Shown here: in pieces, positions 13,939 through 25,076 of the stretch
Layout: every line of letters starts with the position of its first letter
Position numbering within the stretch: position 1 is the stretch's first letter
Assembly (NCBI GenBank): GCA_035691065.1
Contig: DASSJT010000146.1
Span: 1-33,416 of the forward strand
Source: DASSJT01 sp035691065
GTDB lineage: Bacteria > Actinomycetota > Actinomycetes > Actinomycetales > Dermatophilaceae
DNA length: 33,416 bases
Direction: 5' to 3'
Program-made: the position numbers and the translations under genes
Notes under the pieces: model-generated
What the model saw: the letters and a program-made list of their open reading frames with translations, nothing else
The model's database searches: none
What the model was told of the DNA's origin: nothing

Positions 13939-15585
13939 ATGAGCTGGTCCGGGTGGGGCGACCCGAGCCGCGCGACGCCTCTTCCTGGGCCGGCGGCCGC
14001 CCTCCTCGAGACCGCGTTCGGACCCAGCGCCGGCCATGCGCCGGTGCCTCTCGACAGCGTCCGCCTGCCGAGTCGGCGCCTCGCCGGACCGGCGCGCGCG
14101 GCCCTGGTCAACGTGGTGGGACAGGCGCACGTGAGTGAGGCACCCGAGGCGCGGATCCGGCATACTCGCGGCAAGTCCACCACCGACCTCCTGCGCATGC
14201 GGGCCGGCGATGCCGACGACGCCCCCGACGCCGTGATCGAGCCAGCGGACCACGAGGAGGTCCTCGGCGTCCTGCGCGCCTGCGAGGAGCACGGGATCGC
14301 TGTCGTGCCCTTCGGCGGCGGCACGTCGGTCGTCGGCGGGCTGGCGCCCCGGCGGGAGGGCTGGCGCGGCGTGGTCGCCCTCGACCTGCGTCGGCTGGAC
14401 CGGCTCGTGGCGCTCGATGCCATCTCCCGGGTCGCCACTCTCGGCGCGGGACTCACCGGACCGGCCGCCGAGGCGCTGCTGCGCGACCGCGGCTTCACCC
14501 TGGGCCATTTCCCGCAGTCGTTCGAGTACGCCACGATCGGCGGCTTCGCGGCCACCCGCTCCAGCGGCCAGGCCTCCGCGGGGTACGGCCGGTTCGACGG
14601 CATGGTCCAGGGCCTGCGGGTGGCCACCCCGCGCGGCTCCCTCACCCTTGGCACGGCGCCGGCGAGCGCGGCAGGGCCCGACCTCCGACAGCTGGTGCTC
14701 GGGTCGGAGGGCGCGTTCGGCGTGATCACCGAGGTGACGGTGCGGGTGCGGCCGGTGCCGGACACCTGCATCTACGAGACCTGGCGGGTCGCGTCGTTCG
14801 CCGAGGGGATCGACGTCGTGCGCGACCTCGCCCAGGGTGGGGCGCTGCCGACGGTGCTGCGGCTCTCCGACGAGGCCGAGACCGCCCTCAGCCTGGCCAG
14901 CCCCGACAGCCTCGGCACTCCTGCCCGGGGCGGCTGCAGCATCGTCGTCGGGTACGAGGGCGCTGCCGACCAGGTCGCCAAGGCCCGCGACGCGGCCTCG
15001 GCGCGGCTCGCCAGTCGGGGTGCCCTGCCGGAGGGTGAGGAGGGCGGCCGAGCCTGGGAGCGGGGCCGGTTCCAGGCGCCGTACCTTCGGGACCGCCTCC
15101 TCGACGCCGGGGTCTTCGTGGAGACACTGGAGACCGCGGCCTTCTGGTCGCGGATCAGCGAGGTGTATGCCGGGGTGCGCCGCGCGCTGGTGGCTCACCT
15201 CGGCGTGGATCGTGCGGACCCCGGGGACAGCCAGGACGGTGAGGACGACGGCGACCGCTGGGGCGGCGGGGACCGCGGCGGCCGGGCGCCCGTGCTCGTC
15301 CTGTGCCATGTCTCGCACGTCTACGAGACCGGCGCCTCACTCTACTTCACCGTGGCGGCCAAACCGGGGGACCACCCCCTCGAGCGGTGGCGCGAGGCCA
15401 AGGCCGCAGCCACCGAGGCCATGCTCGAGCACGGAGCCACGATCACCCACCACCACGCGGTTGGGCGGGACCACCGGGACTGGCTGGCCGAAGAGGTGGG
15501 CGACCTCGGCGTCGAGGTCCTCCGTGCGGTCAAGGCCACACTGGACCCCCGCGGCATCCTCAACCCGGGCGTGCTGGTCCCCTGA
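13939..15585 (+). CDS. FAD-linked oxidase, alkylglycerone-phosphate synthase (AGPS)-like
   Basis: AGPS enzymes exchange the acyl group of acyl-DHAP for a fatty alcohol, the committed step of ether-lipid synthesis in eukaryotes. Related bacterial proteins are largely uncharacterised. From ATG 13939 it has 548 residues, starting MSWSGWGDP as homologues do. ATG 13891 would add 16 residues but lies in the operator. The segment RHTRGKSTTDLLRMRAG resembles the AGPS N-terminal signature. The VAO/PCMH FAD domain holds PFGGGTSVVGGL and FGVITEVTVRVRP. The three-histidine motif HHH (H504-H506 in TITHHHAVGRDH) is the AGPS active-site type. A Gly/Asp-rich insert (about 422-451) is unusual. Context with glpD supplies a DHAP link. 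Confidence 0.82.
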   Translation: MSWSGWGDPSRATPLPGPAAALLETAFGPSAGHAPVPLDSVRLPSRRLAGPARAALVNVVGQAHVSEAPEARIRHTRGKSTTDLLRMRAGDADDAPDAVIEPADHEEVLGVLRACEEHGIAVVPFGGGTSVVGGLAPRREGWRGVVALDLRRLDRLVALDAISRVATLGAGLTGPAAEALLRDRGFTLGHFPQSFEYATIGGFAATRSSGQASAGYGRFDGMVQGLRVATPRGSLTLGTAPASAAGPDLRQLVLGSEGAFGVITEVTVRVRPVPDTCIYETWRVASFAEGIDVVRDLAQGGALPTVLRLSDEAETALSLASPDSLGTPARGGCSIVVGYEGAADQVAKARDAASARLASRGALPEGEEGGRAWERGRFQAPYLRDRLLDAGVFVETLETAAFWSRISEVYAGVRRALVAHLGVDRADPGDSQDGEDDGDRWGGGDRGGRAPVLVLCHVSHVYETGASLYFTVAAKPGDHPLERWREAKAAATEAMLEHGATITHHHAVGRDHRDWLAEEVGDLGVEVLRAVKATLDPRGILNPGVLVP

Positions 15586-15625
15586 AGCGGGTGGGCTGGC
15601 CGCCGAGCTGGCCCGCGCCGCCATC

Positions 15626-15665
15626 GGGCTGCCCCGTGCTGTCATGGGCTGCCCCGTGCTGTCAT
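15626..15665. repeat. Perfect tandem 20-bp duplication upstream of pyrR
   Basis: A 20-bp unit (GGGCTGCCCCGTGCTGTCAT) occurs twice, at 15626-15645 and 15646-15665, with no mismatch and no spacer. It lies in the 203-bp gap between the AGPS-like gene and pyrR, about 55 bp before the candidate -10. Just upstream, 15589-15610 could form a GC stem with two G-T pairs. No coding role is seen. Confidence 0.9.
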
Positions 15666-15720
15666 CGGGCCGCCGCGGGACCTCACGGCGGGGCGGTGCG
15701 GACTCCGTGCCGCCACCCGG

Positions 15721-15726
15721 TAGAGT
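15721..15726 (+). promoter_or_regulatory. pyrR: Candidate -10 (TAGAGT) of the pyr operon
   Basis: TAGAGT fits TAnnnT, and TGCGGA (15697-15702) lies 18 bp upstream as a weak -35. The start would be near 15733, giving a leader of about 55 bases that contains the PyrR-binding element. The same hexamer precedes mihF. Confidence 0.55.
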
Positions 15727-15740
15727 GACGGCGACCGACA

Positions 15741-15780
15741 TCCTTTAACGACCTGTCCCGTGAGGCAGGGAAGGAGGTCC
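15741..15780 (+). promoter_or_regulatory. PyrR-binding RNA leader overlapping the pyrR Shine-Dalgarno
   Basis: The segment has the layout of the actinobacterial PyrR box. Outer arms GACCT (15750-15754) and AGGTC (15775-15779) flank a loop region CCCGTGAGG (15757-15765) matching the CNGNGAGG-type PyrR loop. The Shine-Dalgarno AGGAGG (15772-15777) lies in the 3' arm. In mycobacteria such leaders let uridine-nucleotide-bound PyrR block translation of the pyr mRNA. No terminator or antiterminator pair is present, so translational control is expected. Confidence 0.75.
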
Positions 15781-15788
15781 TGACGCCG

Positions 15789-16388
15789 ATGCGTCCTGAC
15801 GTTGCAGCGCCCGCCCAGGGTGCACCCCTCCCTTCGCCCGATGTCTCAGCTCGCTCGGTCATGTCCGAGGGTGACATCGCCCGAGCGCTCCGCCGCATCG
15901 CCCACGAGATCCTCGAGCGCAACAAGGGGGCAGAGCACCTCGTCCTCCTCGGCATCCCCAGCCGGGGCGTGGTGCTGGCCCGCCGCCTCGTGGAGCTCAT
16001 CGAGGAAGTCGAGGGCGCCCATGTCCCCTCCGGAGCCCTCGACGTCACAATGCACCGTGACGACCTGCGCCGGCAGCCGACACGCAGCCCCATGCAGACC
16101 TCGATCCCGGAGATGGGGATCGACGACAAGGTGGTGGTGCTGGTGGATGACGTCCTCTACTCGGGTCGCACCGTGCGCGCGGCCCTCGACGCGCTGTCCG
16201 ACCTCGGGCGGCCCCGCGCGGTTCGGCTCGCCGTGCTGGTCGACCGGGGCCACCGTGAGCTGCCGATCCGCGCCGACCACGTCGGGAAGAACCTCCCCAC
16301 GTCGAAGGCCGAACGGGTGATGGTCCGCCTCGCGGGCTTCGACCCCGAGGGTGACCAGGTGGCCATCAGCGGGGGTGAGTCCCGATGA
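15789..16388 (+). CDS. pyrR: Pyrimidine operon regulator PyrR / uracil phosphoribosyltransferase
   Basis: PyrR is an RNA-binding regulator that senses UMP/UTP against PRPP and has the PRTase fold, sometimes with uracil phosphoribosyltransferase activity. The 199 residues include about 23 extra N-terminal residues before MSEGDIARALRRIAHEI. The PRPP loop VVVLVDDVLYSGRTVRAAL lies at about residues 116-134. The RNA-contact region LDVTMHRDDLRRQP and the C-terminal RADHVGKNLPTS are conserved. ATG 15789 follows AGGAGG with 11 bp spacing. The next in-frame ATG (15861) would fit the usual family start but lacks a good ribosome-binding site. Its stop overlaps pyrB (ATGA). Confidence 0.95.
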   Translation: MRPDVAAPAQGAPLPSPDVSARSVMSEGDIARALRRIAHEILERNKGAEHLVLLGIPSRGVVLARRLVELIEEVEGAHVPSGALDVTMHRDDLRRQPTRSPMQTSIPEMGIDDKVVVLVDDVLYSGRTVRAALDALSDLGRPRAVRLAVLVDRGHRELPIRADHVGKNLPTSKAERVMVRLAGFDPEGDQVAISGGESR

Positions 16389-17419
16389 CGACGAGCACGA
16401 CGAGCCGGCCCACGGGCCGCCCGACGAACCAGCCCGGCCCCACCGGCAGCAGCCGCCCGATGACGTCGGGTATGCCGTCGCGGCGCCACCTGCTGTCGAT
16501 CGCGGACCTCGACGCCAATGACATCCGCCGACTGCTCGACACCGCCGTCCAGATGCACGACGTCCAGCACCGAGAGGTCAAGAAGCTGCCGACGCTGCGG
16601 GGCCGCACCGTCGTCAACCTGTTCTTCGAGGACTCCACCCGGACCCGCTCCTCCTTCGAGATCGCCGGGAAGTGGCTCTCCGCCGATGTCATCAACATCT
16701 CCGGCAAGGGGTCCTCGACGTCCAAGGGCGAGTCCCTGCGCGACACGGTCCTGACGGTGGCAGCGATGGGAGTGGACGCGCTCGTGATCCGCCACAGCGC
16801 GAGTGGCGCGGCCCACCAGGTCAGCCAGTGGATCGGCGCCCACGTGATCAACGCTGGCGACGGCACCCACGAGCACCCGACCCAGGCCCTCCTCGACGCC
16901 TACACGATGGAGCAGCGCCTCGGTGACCTCGCCGGCCGGCGAGTGGTGATCGTGGGCGACCTGGCCCACTCCCGCGTGGTCCGCTCCAACCTGCTCTGCC
17001 TCTCCCGGCTGGGCGCCGAGGTCACCCTGGTGGCCCCGCCGACGCTCATGCCGGCGGGGATCGCCAGCTGGGCCGAGCACGACGGCTTCTCGCTCAGCAA
17101 CGACTTCGACGAGACCCTCTCCGAAGCGGACGCGGTCATGATGCTGCGGGTCCAGCGGGAGCGCATGAGCGGGGGGTACTTCCCGACGCCGCGCGAGTAC
17201 ACCGTCGGCTACGGGCTGACCCGGGAGCGGCTCACGACCCTGACCTCGGCGAACCCGGATGCGGTGATCTGCCACCCGGGGCCGATGAACCGCGGGCTCG
17301 AGATCGCCGCTGATGCCGCCGACGCAGCCCAGTCACTGATCCTCGACCAGGTCTCCGCCGGGGTGGCCGTGCGCATGTCCGTGCTCTACCACCTGCTCGC
17401 GGGGGAGGAGACCGCATGA
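16385..17419 (+). CDS. pyrB: Aspartate carbamoyltransferase catalytic subunit
   Basis: PyrB makes N-carbamoyl-aspartate from carbamoyl phosphate and aspartate, the committed pyrimidine step. The 344 residues hold the carbamoyl-phosphate motif FFEDSTRTRSSFE (S84-R88), GSSTSKGESLRDT with the catalytic lysine, the HPTQALLDAYT block and HPGPMNRGLEI near the end. Residues 1-29 are a Ser/Thr/Pro/Gly-rich extension before the usual start MPSRRHLLS. ATG 16472 is thus a possible alternative, but ATG 16385 has GGGGGTGAG upstream and the ATGA overlap with pyrR. No pyrI is present, so feedback control must rest on PyrR. The stop overlaps pyrC by ATGA. Confidence 0.95.
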   Translation: MTTSTTSRPTGRPTNQPGPTGSSRPMTSGMPSRRHLLSIADLDANDIRRLLDTAVQMHDVQHREVKKLPTLRGRTVVNLFFEDSTRTRSSFEIAGKWLSADVINISGKGSSTSKGESLRDTVLTVAAMGVDALVIRHSASGAAHQVSQWIGAHVINAGDGTHEHPTQALLDAYTMEQRLGDLAGRRVVIVGDLAHSRVVRSNLLCLSRLGAEVTLVAPPTLMPAGIASWAEHDGFSLSNDFDETLSEADAVMMLRVQRERMSGGYFPTPREYTVGYGLTRERLTTLTSANPDAVICHPGPMNRGLEIAADAADAAQSLILDQVSAGVAVRMSVLYHLLAGEETA

Positions 17420-18747
17420 CGGCCCCGACTGGCGTCGTCGCACCGCCCACCGCCGGCCCGGGCAGCCCCATCCTCGTGAGGGGGGCCGATCTGGCCGGCG
17501 GCGGCGCCGCCGACCTGCTCGTCGAGGAGGGCACCATCACCGAGGTGGGGTCGATCTCGTCCCGTAGAGGCGCCACGGTGGTCGACGCCGACGGCCTCAT
17601 CGCGCTGCCCGGGCTGGTCGACCTGCACACCCACCTGCGCGAGCCCGGTCGTGAGGACGCCGAGACGATCGCCTCTGGTTCGGCCGCAGCAGCCGCGGGC
17701 GGCTACACGGCGGTGCTCGCGATGGCCAACACCACGCCGGTGACCGACACCGCCGAGGCGGCAGAGCGGATCCTCGACCTCGGCCGGGCCGCCGCCCTGG
17801 TTGACGTCCAGCCGGTGGGCGCGGTCACGATGGGCCTGGGCGGGGAGCAGCTCGCCGAGCTGGGGCTGATGTACCGGTCCCGCGCCCGGGTCCGGGTGTT
17901 CTCCGACGACGGCAGGTGCGTCTCGGACGGGCGGGTCATGCGGCGGGCGCTCGAGTACGTTCGCGCCTTCGGCGGTGTGGTGTCGCAGCACGCCCAGGAC
18001 CCATCGCTCGCACCGGCCGCCGCCTGCTGCCACGAGGGAGAGCTGTCGGGCCGCCTGGGCCTGACCGGCTGGCCGGGCGTCGCCGAGGAGACGATCGTCG
18101 CCCGCGACGTCATGCTGGCGCGCCACACCGGCAGCCGAGTGCACATCGCCCACGTGACGACGGCCGGCACCGTAGACGTGATCCGTTGGGCCAAGGCCCA
18201 GGGCATTGCCGTCACCGCCGAGGTCACTCCACACCACCTCGTGCTCACCACGGACCTGCTCGCGGGCTATGACCCGGTGTTCAAGGTGAACCCGCCCCTG
18301 CGCCCAGCCGAGGACGTCGAGGCACTCAGGGCCGCACTTGTCGACGGGACGATCGACGCCGTGGCCACCGACCATGCCCCGCATGCCCGCCACGACAAGG
18401 AGCACGCCTTCGTCGACGCAGCCTTCGGAATGCTCGGCCTCGAGACCGCGCTGGCCGTCGTCAGCGACACGCTGGTCGCCAGCGGACGGCTCGGGTGGGC
18501 TGACGTCGGGCGGGTGATGTCCACGGCGCCCGCACGGATCGCGGGACTCGACGGGCATGGGCTGGAGCTCACGGTCGGCGCCCCGGCCAACCTCGCGCTG
18601 GTCGACCCCGAGTCGGAGGTGACGGTCGACCGGTCGGCCTCGGCATCGCTCTCGCGCAACAACCCCTGGCACGGCCGCACGCTGCGGGGGGCGGTCCAGG
18701 CGACGATGCTGCGCGGCGTGCTCACGTACGACAGGGGTGGCCGGTGA
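17416..18747 (+). CDS. pyrC: Dihydroorotase (class I)
   Basis: PyrC cyclises carbamoyl-aspartate to dihydroorotate using zinc. The 443 residues contain the metal motif DLHTHLREPG (H71, H73), the substrate region AMANTTPVTD and VRVFSDDG, where class I enzymes of this type use aspartate in place of the carboxylated lysine. Further metal histidines lie in SQHAQD and HIAHVTTAG, and the catalytic aspartate in VATDHAPHARHDKE. Family length is about 430. It overlaps pyrB (ATGA) and the next gene (GTGA). In some bacteria this class forms a complex with PyrB, which the operon order would suit. Confidence 0.95.
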   Translation: MTAPTGVVAPPTAGPGSPILVRGADLAGGGAADLLVEEGTITEVGSISSRRGATVVDADGLIALPGLVDLHTHLREPGREDAETIASGSAAAAAGGYTAVLAMANTTPVTDTAEAAERILDLGRAAALVDVQPVGAVTMGLGGEQLAELGLMYRSRARVRVFSDDGRCVSDGRVMRRALEYVRAFGGVVSQHAQDPSLAPAAACCHEGELSGRLGLTGWPGVAEETIVARDVMLARHTGSRVHIAHVTTAGTVDVIRWAKAQGIAVTAEVTPHHLVLTTDLLAGYDPVFKVNPPLRPAEDVEALRAALVDGTIDAVATDHAPHARHDKEHAFVDAAFGMLGLETALAVVSDTLVASGRLGWADVGRVMSTAPARIAGLDGHGLELTVGAPANLALVDPESEVTVDRSASASLSRNNPWHGRTLRGAVQATMLRGVLTYDRGGR

Positions 18748-19571
18748 CCCGGGGGCAGGCAGTCGGCATCCTGCTCGTCCTGCTCGGTGTCGTCTACGCC
18801 GGCCTCTACTTCGCCTGGCAGCGCAAGCGGAGGCGCTACCTCTCCGCAGCCGTCGCGGTCGACCGGGGGCCCACAGGGGACCCCGCACCTGGCATCGTGA
18901 CCGGCAGCCGGGGCGAGGACTCCGACCGTGAGCCCGGCATCCAGGTCGCCCCCAGTGAGGCCGACTACGACGTACGGGCCGAGGGCACCTACATCTCCAC
19001 GACGACCGCCCGGTCCCGCCACGAGCGGGTCACGGTCGAGGGTCTGGGGAACCCGTCCGTGGCGGTCCTCCTCGTCCACCGCGGCGATGCCGAGCACCTC
19101 GTGGAGATCCGGCGCACGGGCGAGCAGGACGTCTTCATCACCGCCGAGCGCCTCAAAGCCTTCCGGCGCGACCGCGGCATGGCGGGCAAGTTCCTGGGCA
19201 GCCCCCGCCTTGCCGTCCTCACCTGGCGCGCTGACGACGGCGCCCTGTACGAGACCGGCTTCTTGCCCCGGCACCGGGCCGACCTGGAGAAGATCGAGGC
19301 GGCTCTCTGGTGGCACACCGGCGCCCGGGAGCTCCAGGAGCCGGTGCAGCCGCCGGACCCGGGACTCACCGCCGACTACGAAAAGAGCCCCGAGACCTCG
19401 ACATCTCGCACGGAAGCCGCGACCGGCGCGGAGTCGCCTGACAAGACCGTGGAACAGGCCCTGGACGAGTCGGCAGAAGAGACGCCGGACGAGACCCCGG
19501 AAGAGACGCCGGACGAGACGCCGGACGAGACCCCCGACCCCTCCCACGCCCAGAGCAAGGACGACGTGTGA
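18744..19571 (+). CDS. PH-like domain membrane protein of the pyr operon, unknown role
   Basis: It is a 275-residue protein from GTG 18744 (GTGA overlap with pyrC). Residues 5-24 form one hydrophobic segment followed by the basic stop QRKRRR, so the rest is probably cytoplasmic. Residues about 75-200 form a compact domain (ERVTVEGLGNPSVAVLLVHR, ISTTTARSRH, PRLAVLTWRADDGALYETGF) matching the PH-like protein found between pyrC and carA in many Actinobacteria, including Streptomyces. The C-terminal 60 residues are acidic and end in five ETPD/E repeats. GTGA overlap with carA places it firmly in the operon. No catalytic residues are apparent. Its link to pyrimidine synthesis is unexplained. Confidence 0.8.
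   Translation: MTRGQAVGILLVLLGVVYAGLYFAWQRKRRRYLSAAVAVDRGPTGDPAPGIVTGSRGEDSDREPGIQVAPSEADYDVRAEGTYISTTTARSRHERVTVEGLGNPSVAVLLVHRGDAEHLVEIRRTGEQDVFITAERLKAFRRDRGMAGKFLGSPRLAVLTWRADDGALYETGFLPRHRADLEKIEAALWWHTGARELQEPVQPPDPGLTADYEKSPETSTSRTEAATGAESPDKTVEQALDESAEETPDETPEETPDETPDETPDPSHAQSKDDV
19479..19538 (+). repeat. Five tandem 12-bp coding repeats (ETPD/ETPE)
   Basis: Five contiguous 12-bp units begin at 19479, 19491, 19503, 19515 and 19527. Three are identical (GAGACGCCGGAC) and two vary by one or two bases. They encode residues 246-265 of the PH-like protein, giving an acidic, proline-spaced tail. Copy number probably varies between strains. Confidence 0.85.
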
Positions 19572-20841
19572 GCAAGCGCAGCATGCTGATCGACCGCCAG
19601 CCCGCGGTGCTGGTCCTCGAGGACGGCCGGTCCTTCGCCGGCGAGGCCTACGGCGCCGTGGGCCAGACGGTCGGCGAGGCGGTGTTCTCGACCGGCATGA
19701 CCGGCTACCAGGAGACGCTGACCGACCCCAGCTACCACCGTCAGGTCGTGGTCATGACCGCCCCGCACGTCGGCAACACCGGCGTCAACGACGACGACGA
19801 CGAGTCCCGCCGGATCTGGGTGGCCGGGTACGTCGTGCGCGACCCCGCGCTCCGGCCGTCCAGCTGGCGCAGCCGGCGTGCCCTCGAGGACGACCTGCGC
19901 GGCCAGGGCGTCGTCGGCATCTGCGGCATCGACACCCGCGCCCTGACCCGCCACCTGCGCGAAAGGGGGGCCATGCGGGTCGGCATCTTCAGCGGCCAAC
20001 CAGCGGGTATGCCGGCCGAGCAGCTCCGTGCCATCGTCACCTCCGCGCCACTCATGAAGGGTGCGGCGCTGGCGGAGGAGGTGACGACCGAGGCGCCCTA
20101 CGTGGTCCCCGCCGTGGGCGAGAAACGGTTCACCGTGGCGGCCGTCGACCTCGGCATCAAGGCGATGACGCCCCAGCTCATGGCGCAGCACGGCATCGAG
20201 GTGCACGTCCTGCCTGCCACCAGCACCTTCGACGACATCCAGGCGGTCCGGCCCGACGGCGTGTTCTTCTCCAACGGGCCCGGTGACCCCGAGACGGCCG
20301 AGCACGAGGTCGGCGTCCTGCGTGAGGTCCTCGACGCCCGCCTGCCCTTCTTCGGCATCTGCTTCGGCAACCAGCTCCTGGGCCGAGCCCTGGGCTTCGG
20401 CACCTACAAGCTCAAGTACGGCCACCGCGGGATCAACCAGCCGGTCCTCGACAAGACCACCGGCAAGGTCGAGGTGACCGCCCACAACCACGGCTTCGCC
20501 GTGGACGCGCCGACCACAGGGGAGGTGATGGCACCTGCCGACGGTGACGGCACGGCATACGGTCGCGTGCGGGTCTCCCATGTCTGCCTGAACGATGACG
20601 TGGTCGAGGGACTGGAATGCCTTGACCTGCCCGCCTATTCGGTGCAGTACCACCCGGAGGCAGCGGCCGGGCCGCATGACGCGGCCTACCTCTTCGACCG
20701 CTTCGTCGAGCTGATGGAGCCGCGAGGATGGCGCGAGGACACGAGCGACGAAGAAGCCGGGGTACCCCGCGGTCGCAAGGGGCGGGCCGGAGCGGCGACG
20801 AGCGCGACCGTGGTCATGCAGGAGAAGGGAAAGCGCGCCTG

Positions 20842-20842
<1 letters not shown>
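19568..20842 (+). CDS. carA: Carbamoyl phosphate synthase small (glutaminase) subunit
   Basis: CarA hydrolyses glutamine and channels ammonia to CarB. The 424 residues carry the class I amidotransferase triad: C265 in FGICFGNQLLG, and H362 and E364 in VQYHPEA. The N-terminal CarA domain has VFSTGMTGYQETLTDPSY and GICGIDTRALTRHLR. GICFGNQ replaces the more common GICLGHQ, without loss of the nucleophile. About 35 basic, low-complexity residues follow the normal end and are an odd tail. GTG 19568 overlaps the previous stop. Downstream, TGATG joins carA to carB. The product also feeds arginine synthesis. Confidence 0.96.
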
Positions 20843-24143
<3,301 letters not shown>

Positions 24144-24147
<4 letters not shown>

Positions 24148-25076
24148 GCGCCACCCGACCGGCTGACCCGCACGCGCCGGACGCCACAACCGGCCCCGCG
24201 GTGGACCGTCGGGTCGTGGTGCTGGACGGCGAGCTCATCGCCTCCCGCCGCGTGGGGGCCTACCACCACCTCACCTTCGCGGCGCCCGGCATCGCCGACT
24301 CGGCGCGGCCCGGGCAGTTCGTGGCGCTTTCGGTCGGCGGACCCACCTCCGCCCACCTGCTGCGCCGGTGCTTCTCGATCCACCGGGTCAGCCCCTCGGG
24401 CATGTACGGCGCCACCGTCGAGGTCGTGGTCGCCGCCCACGGCGCGGGCACCGAGTGGATCACGCGGATGCGCGCGCATGACGAGACGAACATCGTCGGC
24501 CCGCTCGGGCGCCCCTTCCCGCTCCCGACCGAGCCGGTCTCCTGCGTCCTCGTCGGCGGGGGCTACGGCAGCGCCCCGCTCTTCTGGCTCGCCGACGCGC
24601 TGCGGCAGCGGGGCTGCCACGTCGAGATGGTGCTGGGCGCGGCGTCAGAGCCACGGCTGTTCGGGATCGGTGAGGCGAAGCGCAGCGCCGACGGCGTGAC
24701 CATAACCACCGACGACGGCTCACTGGGGCACCGCGGGTGGGTGTCCGACGTCCTGCCGGACGTGATCCAACGCAGCCGCGCGAGTGTGGTCTACGCCTGC
24801 GGCCCCATGGCGATGCTCCAGTCGGTGACCGAGGTCGCCACCGCGCACGGAGCCGTCGCACAGGTGGCCGTCGAGGAGGCCATGGCCTGCGGCGTGGGGG
24901 TCTGCATGACCTGCGTGCTGCCCGTGCGCGGCACGGACGGGCGCACGCGGATGGTGCGCTCGTGCGCCGAGGGACCAGTGTTCCGAGGTGATCTCGTGCG
25001 GTGGGATGCGTTCCACGACGGTGTATGCCGGGTGCCCGGCGATGCGGTCGGCGCACCGCGGGCGGGTGGACACTGA
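24144..25076 (+). CDS. pyrK: Dihydroorotate dehydrogenase electron-transfer subunit
   Basis: PyrK carries FAD and a 2Fe-2S cluster and passes electrons from the PyrD FMN to NAD+ in class 1B dihydroorotate dehydrogenases. The 310 residues have a ferredoxin-reductase-type FAD barrel (RPGQFVALSV, RRCFSIHRV), an NAD-binding half (CVLVGGGYGSAPLFWLADAL, VYACGPMAML) and the cluster cysteines C249-x4-C254-x2-C257-x16-C274. That spacing is the PyrK pattern. An N-terminal extension of about 25 residues is poorly conserved. GTGA overlap with carB and TGATG with pyrD place it in the operon beside its partner. Confidence 0.93.

Noticed and set aside
11622..15585. Recent horizontal transfer or mobile element carrying the glpD-tetR-AGPS module
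   Set aside because: No transposase, integrase, tRNA, direct-repeat target site or change in base composition was seen at its edges. The 20-bp tandem repeat occurs only on one side.
15626..15665. CRISPR array at the 20-bp repeat
   Set aside because: There are only two units, directly abutting without spacers, and no cas genes nearby.
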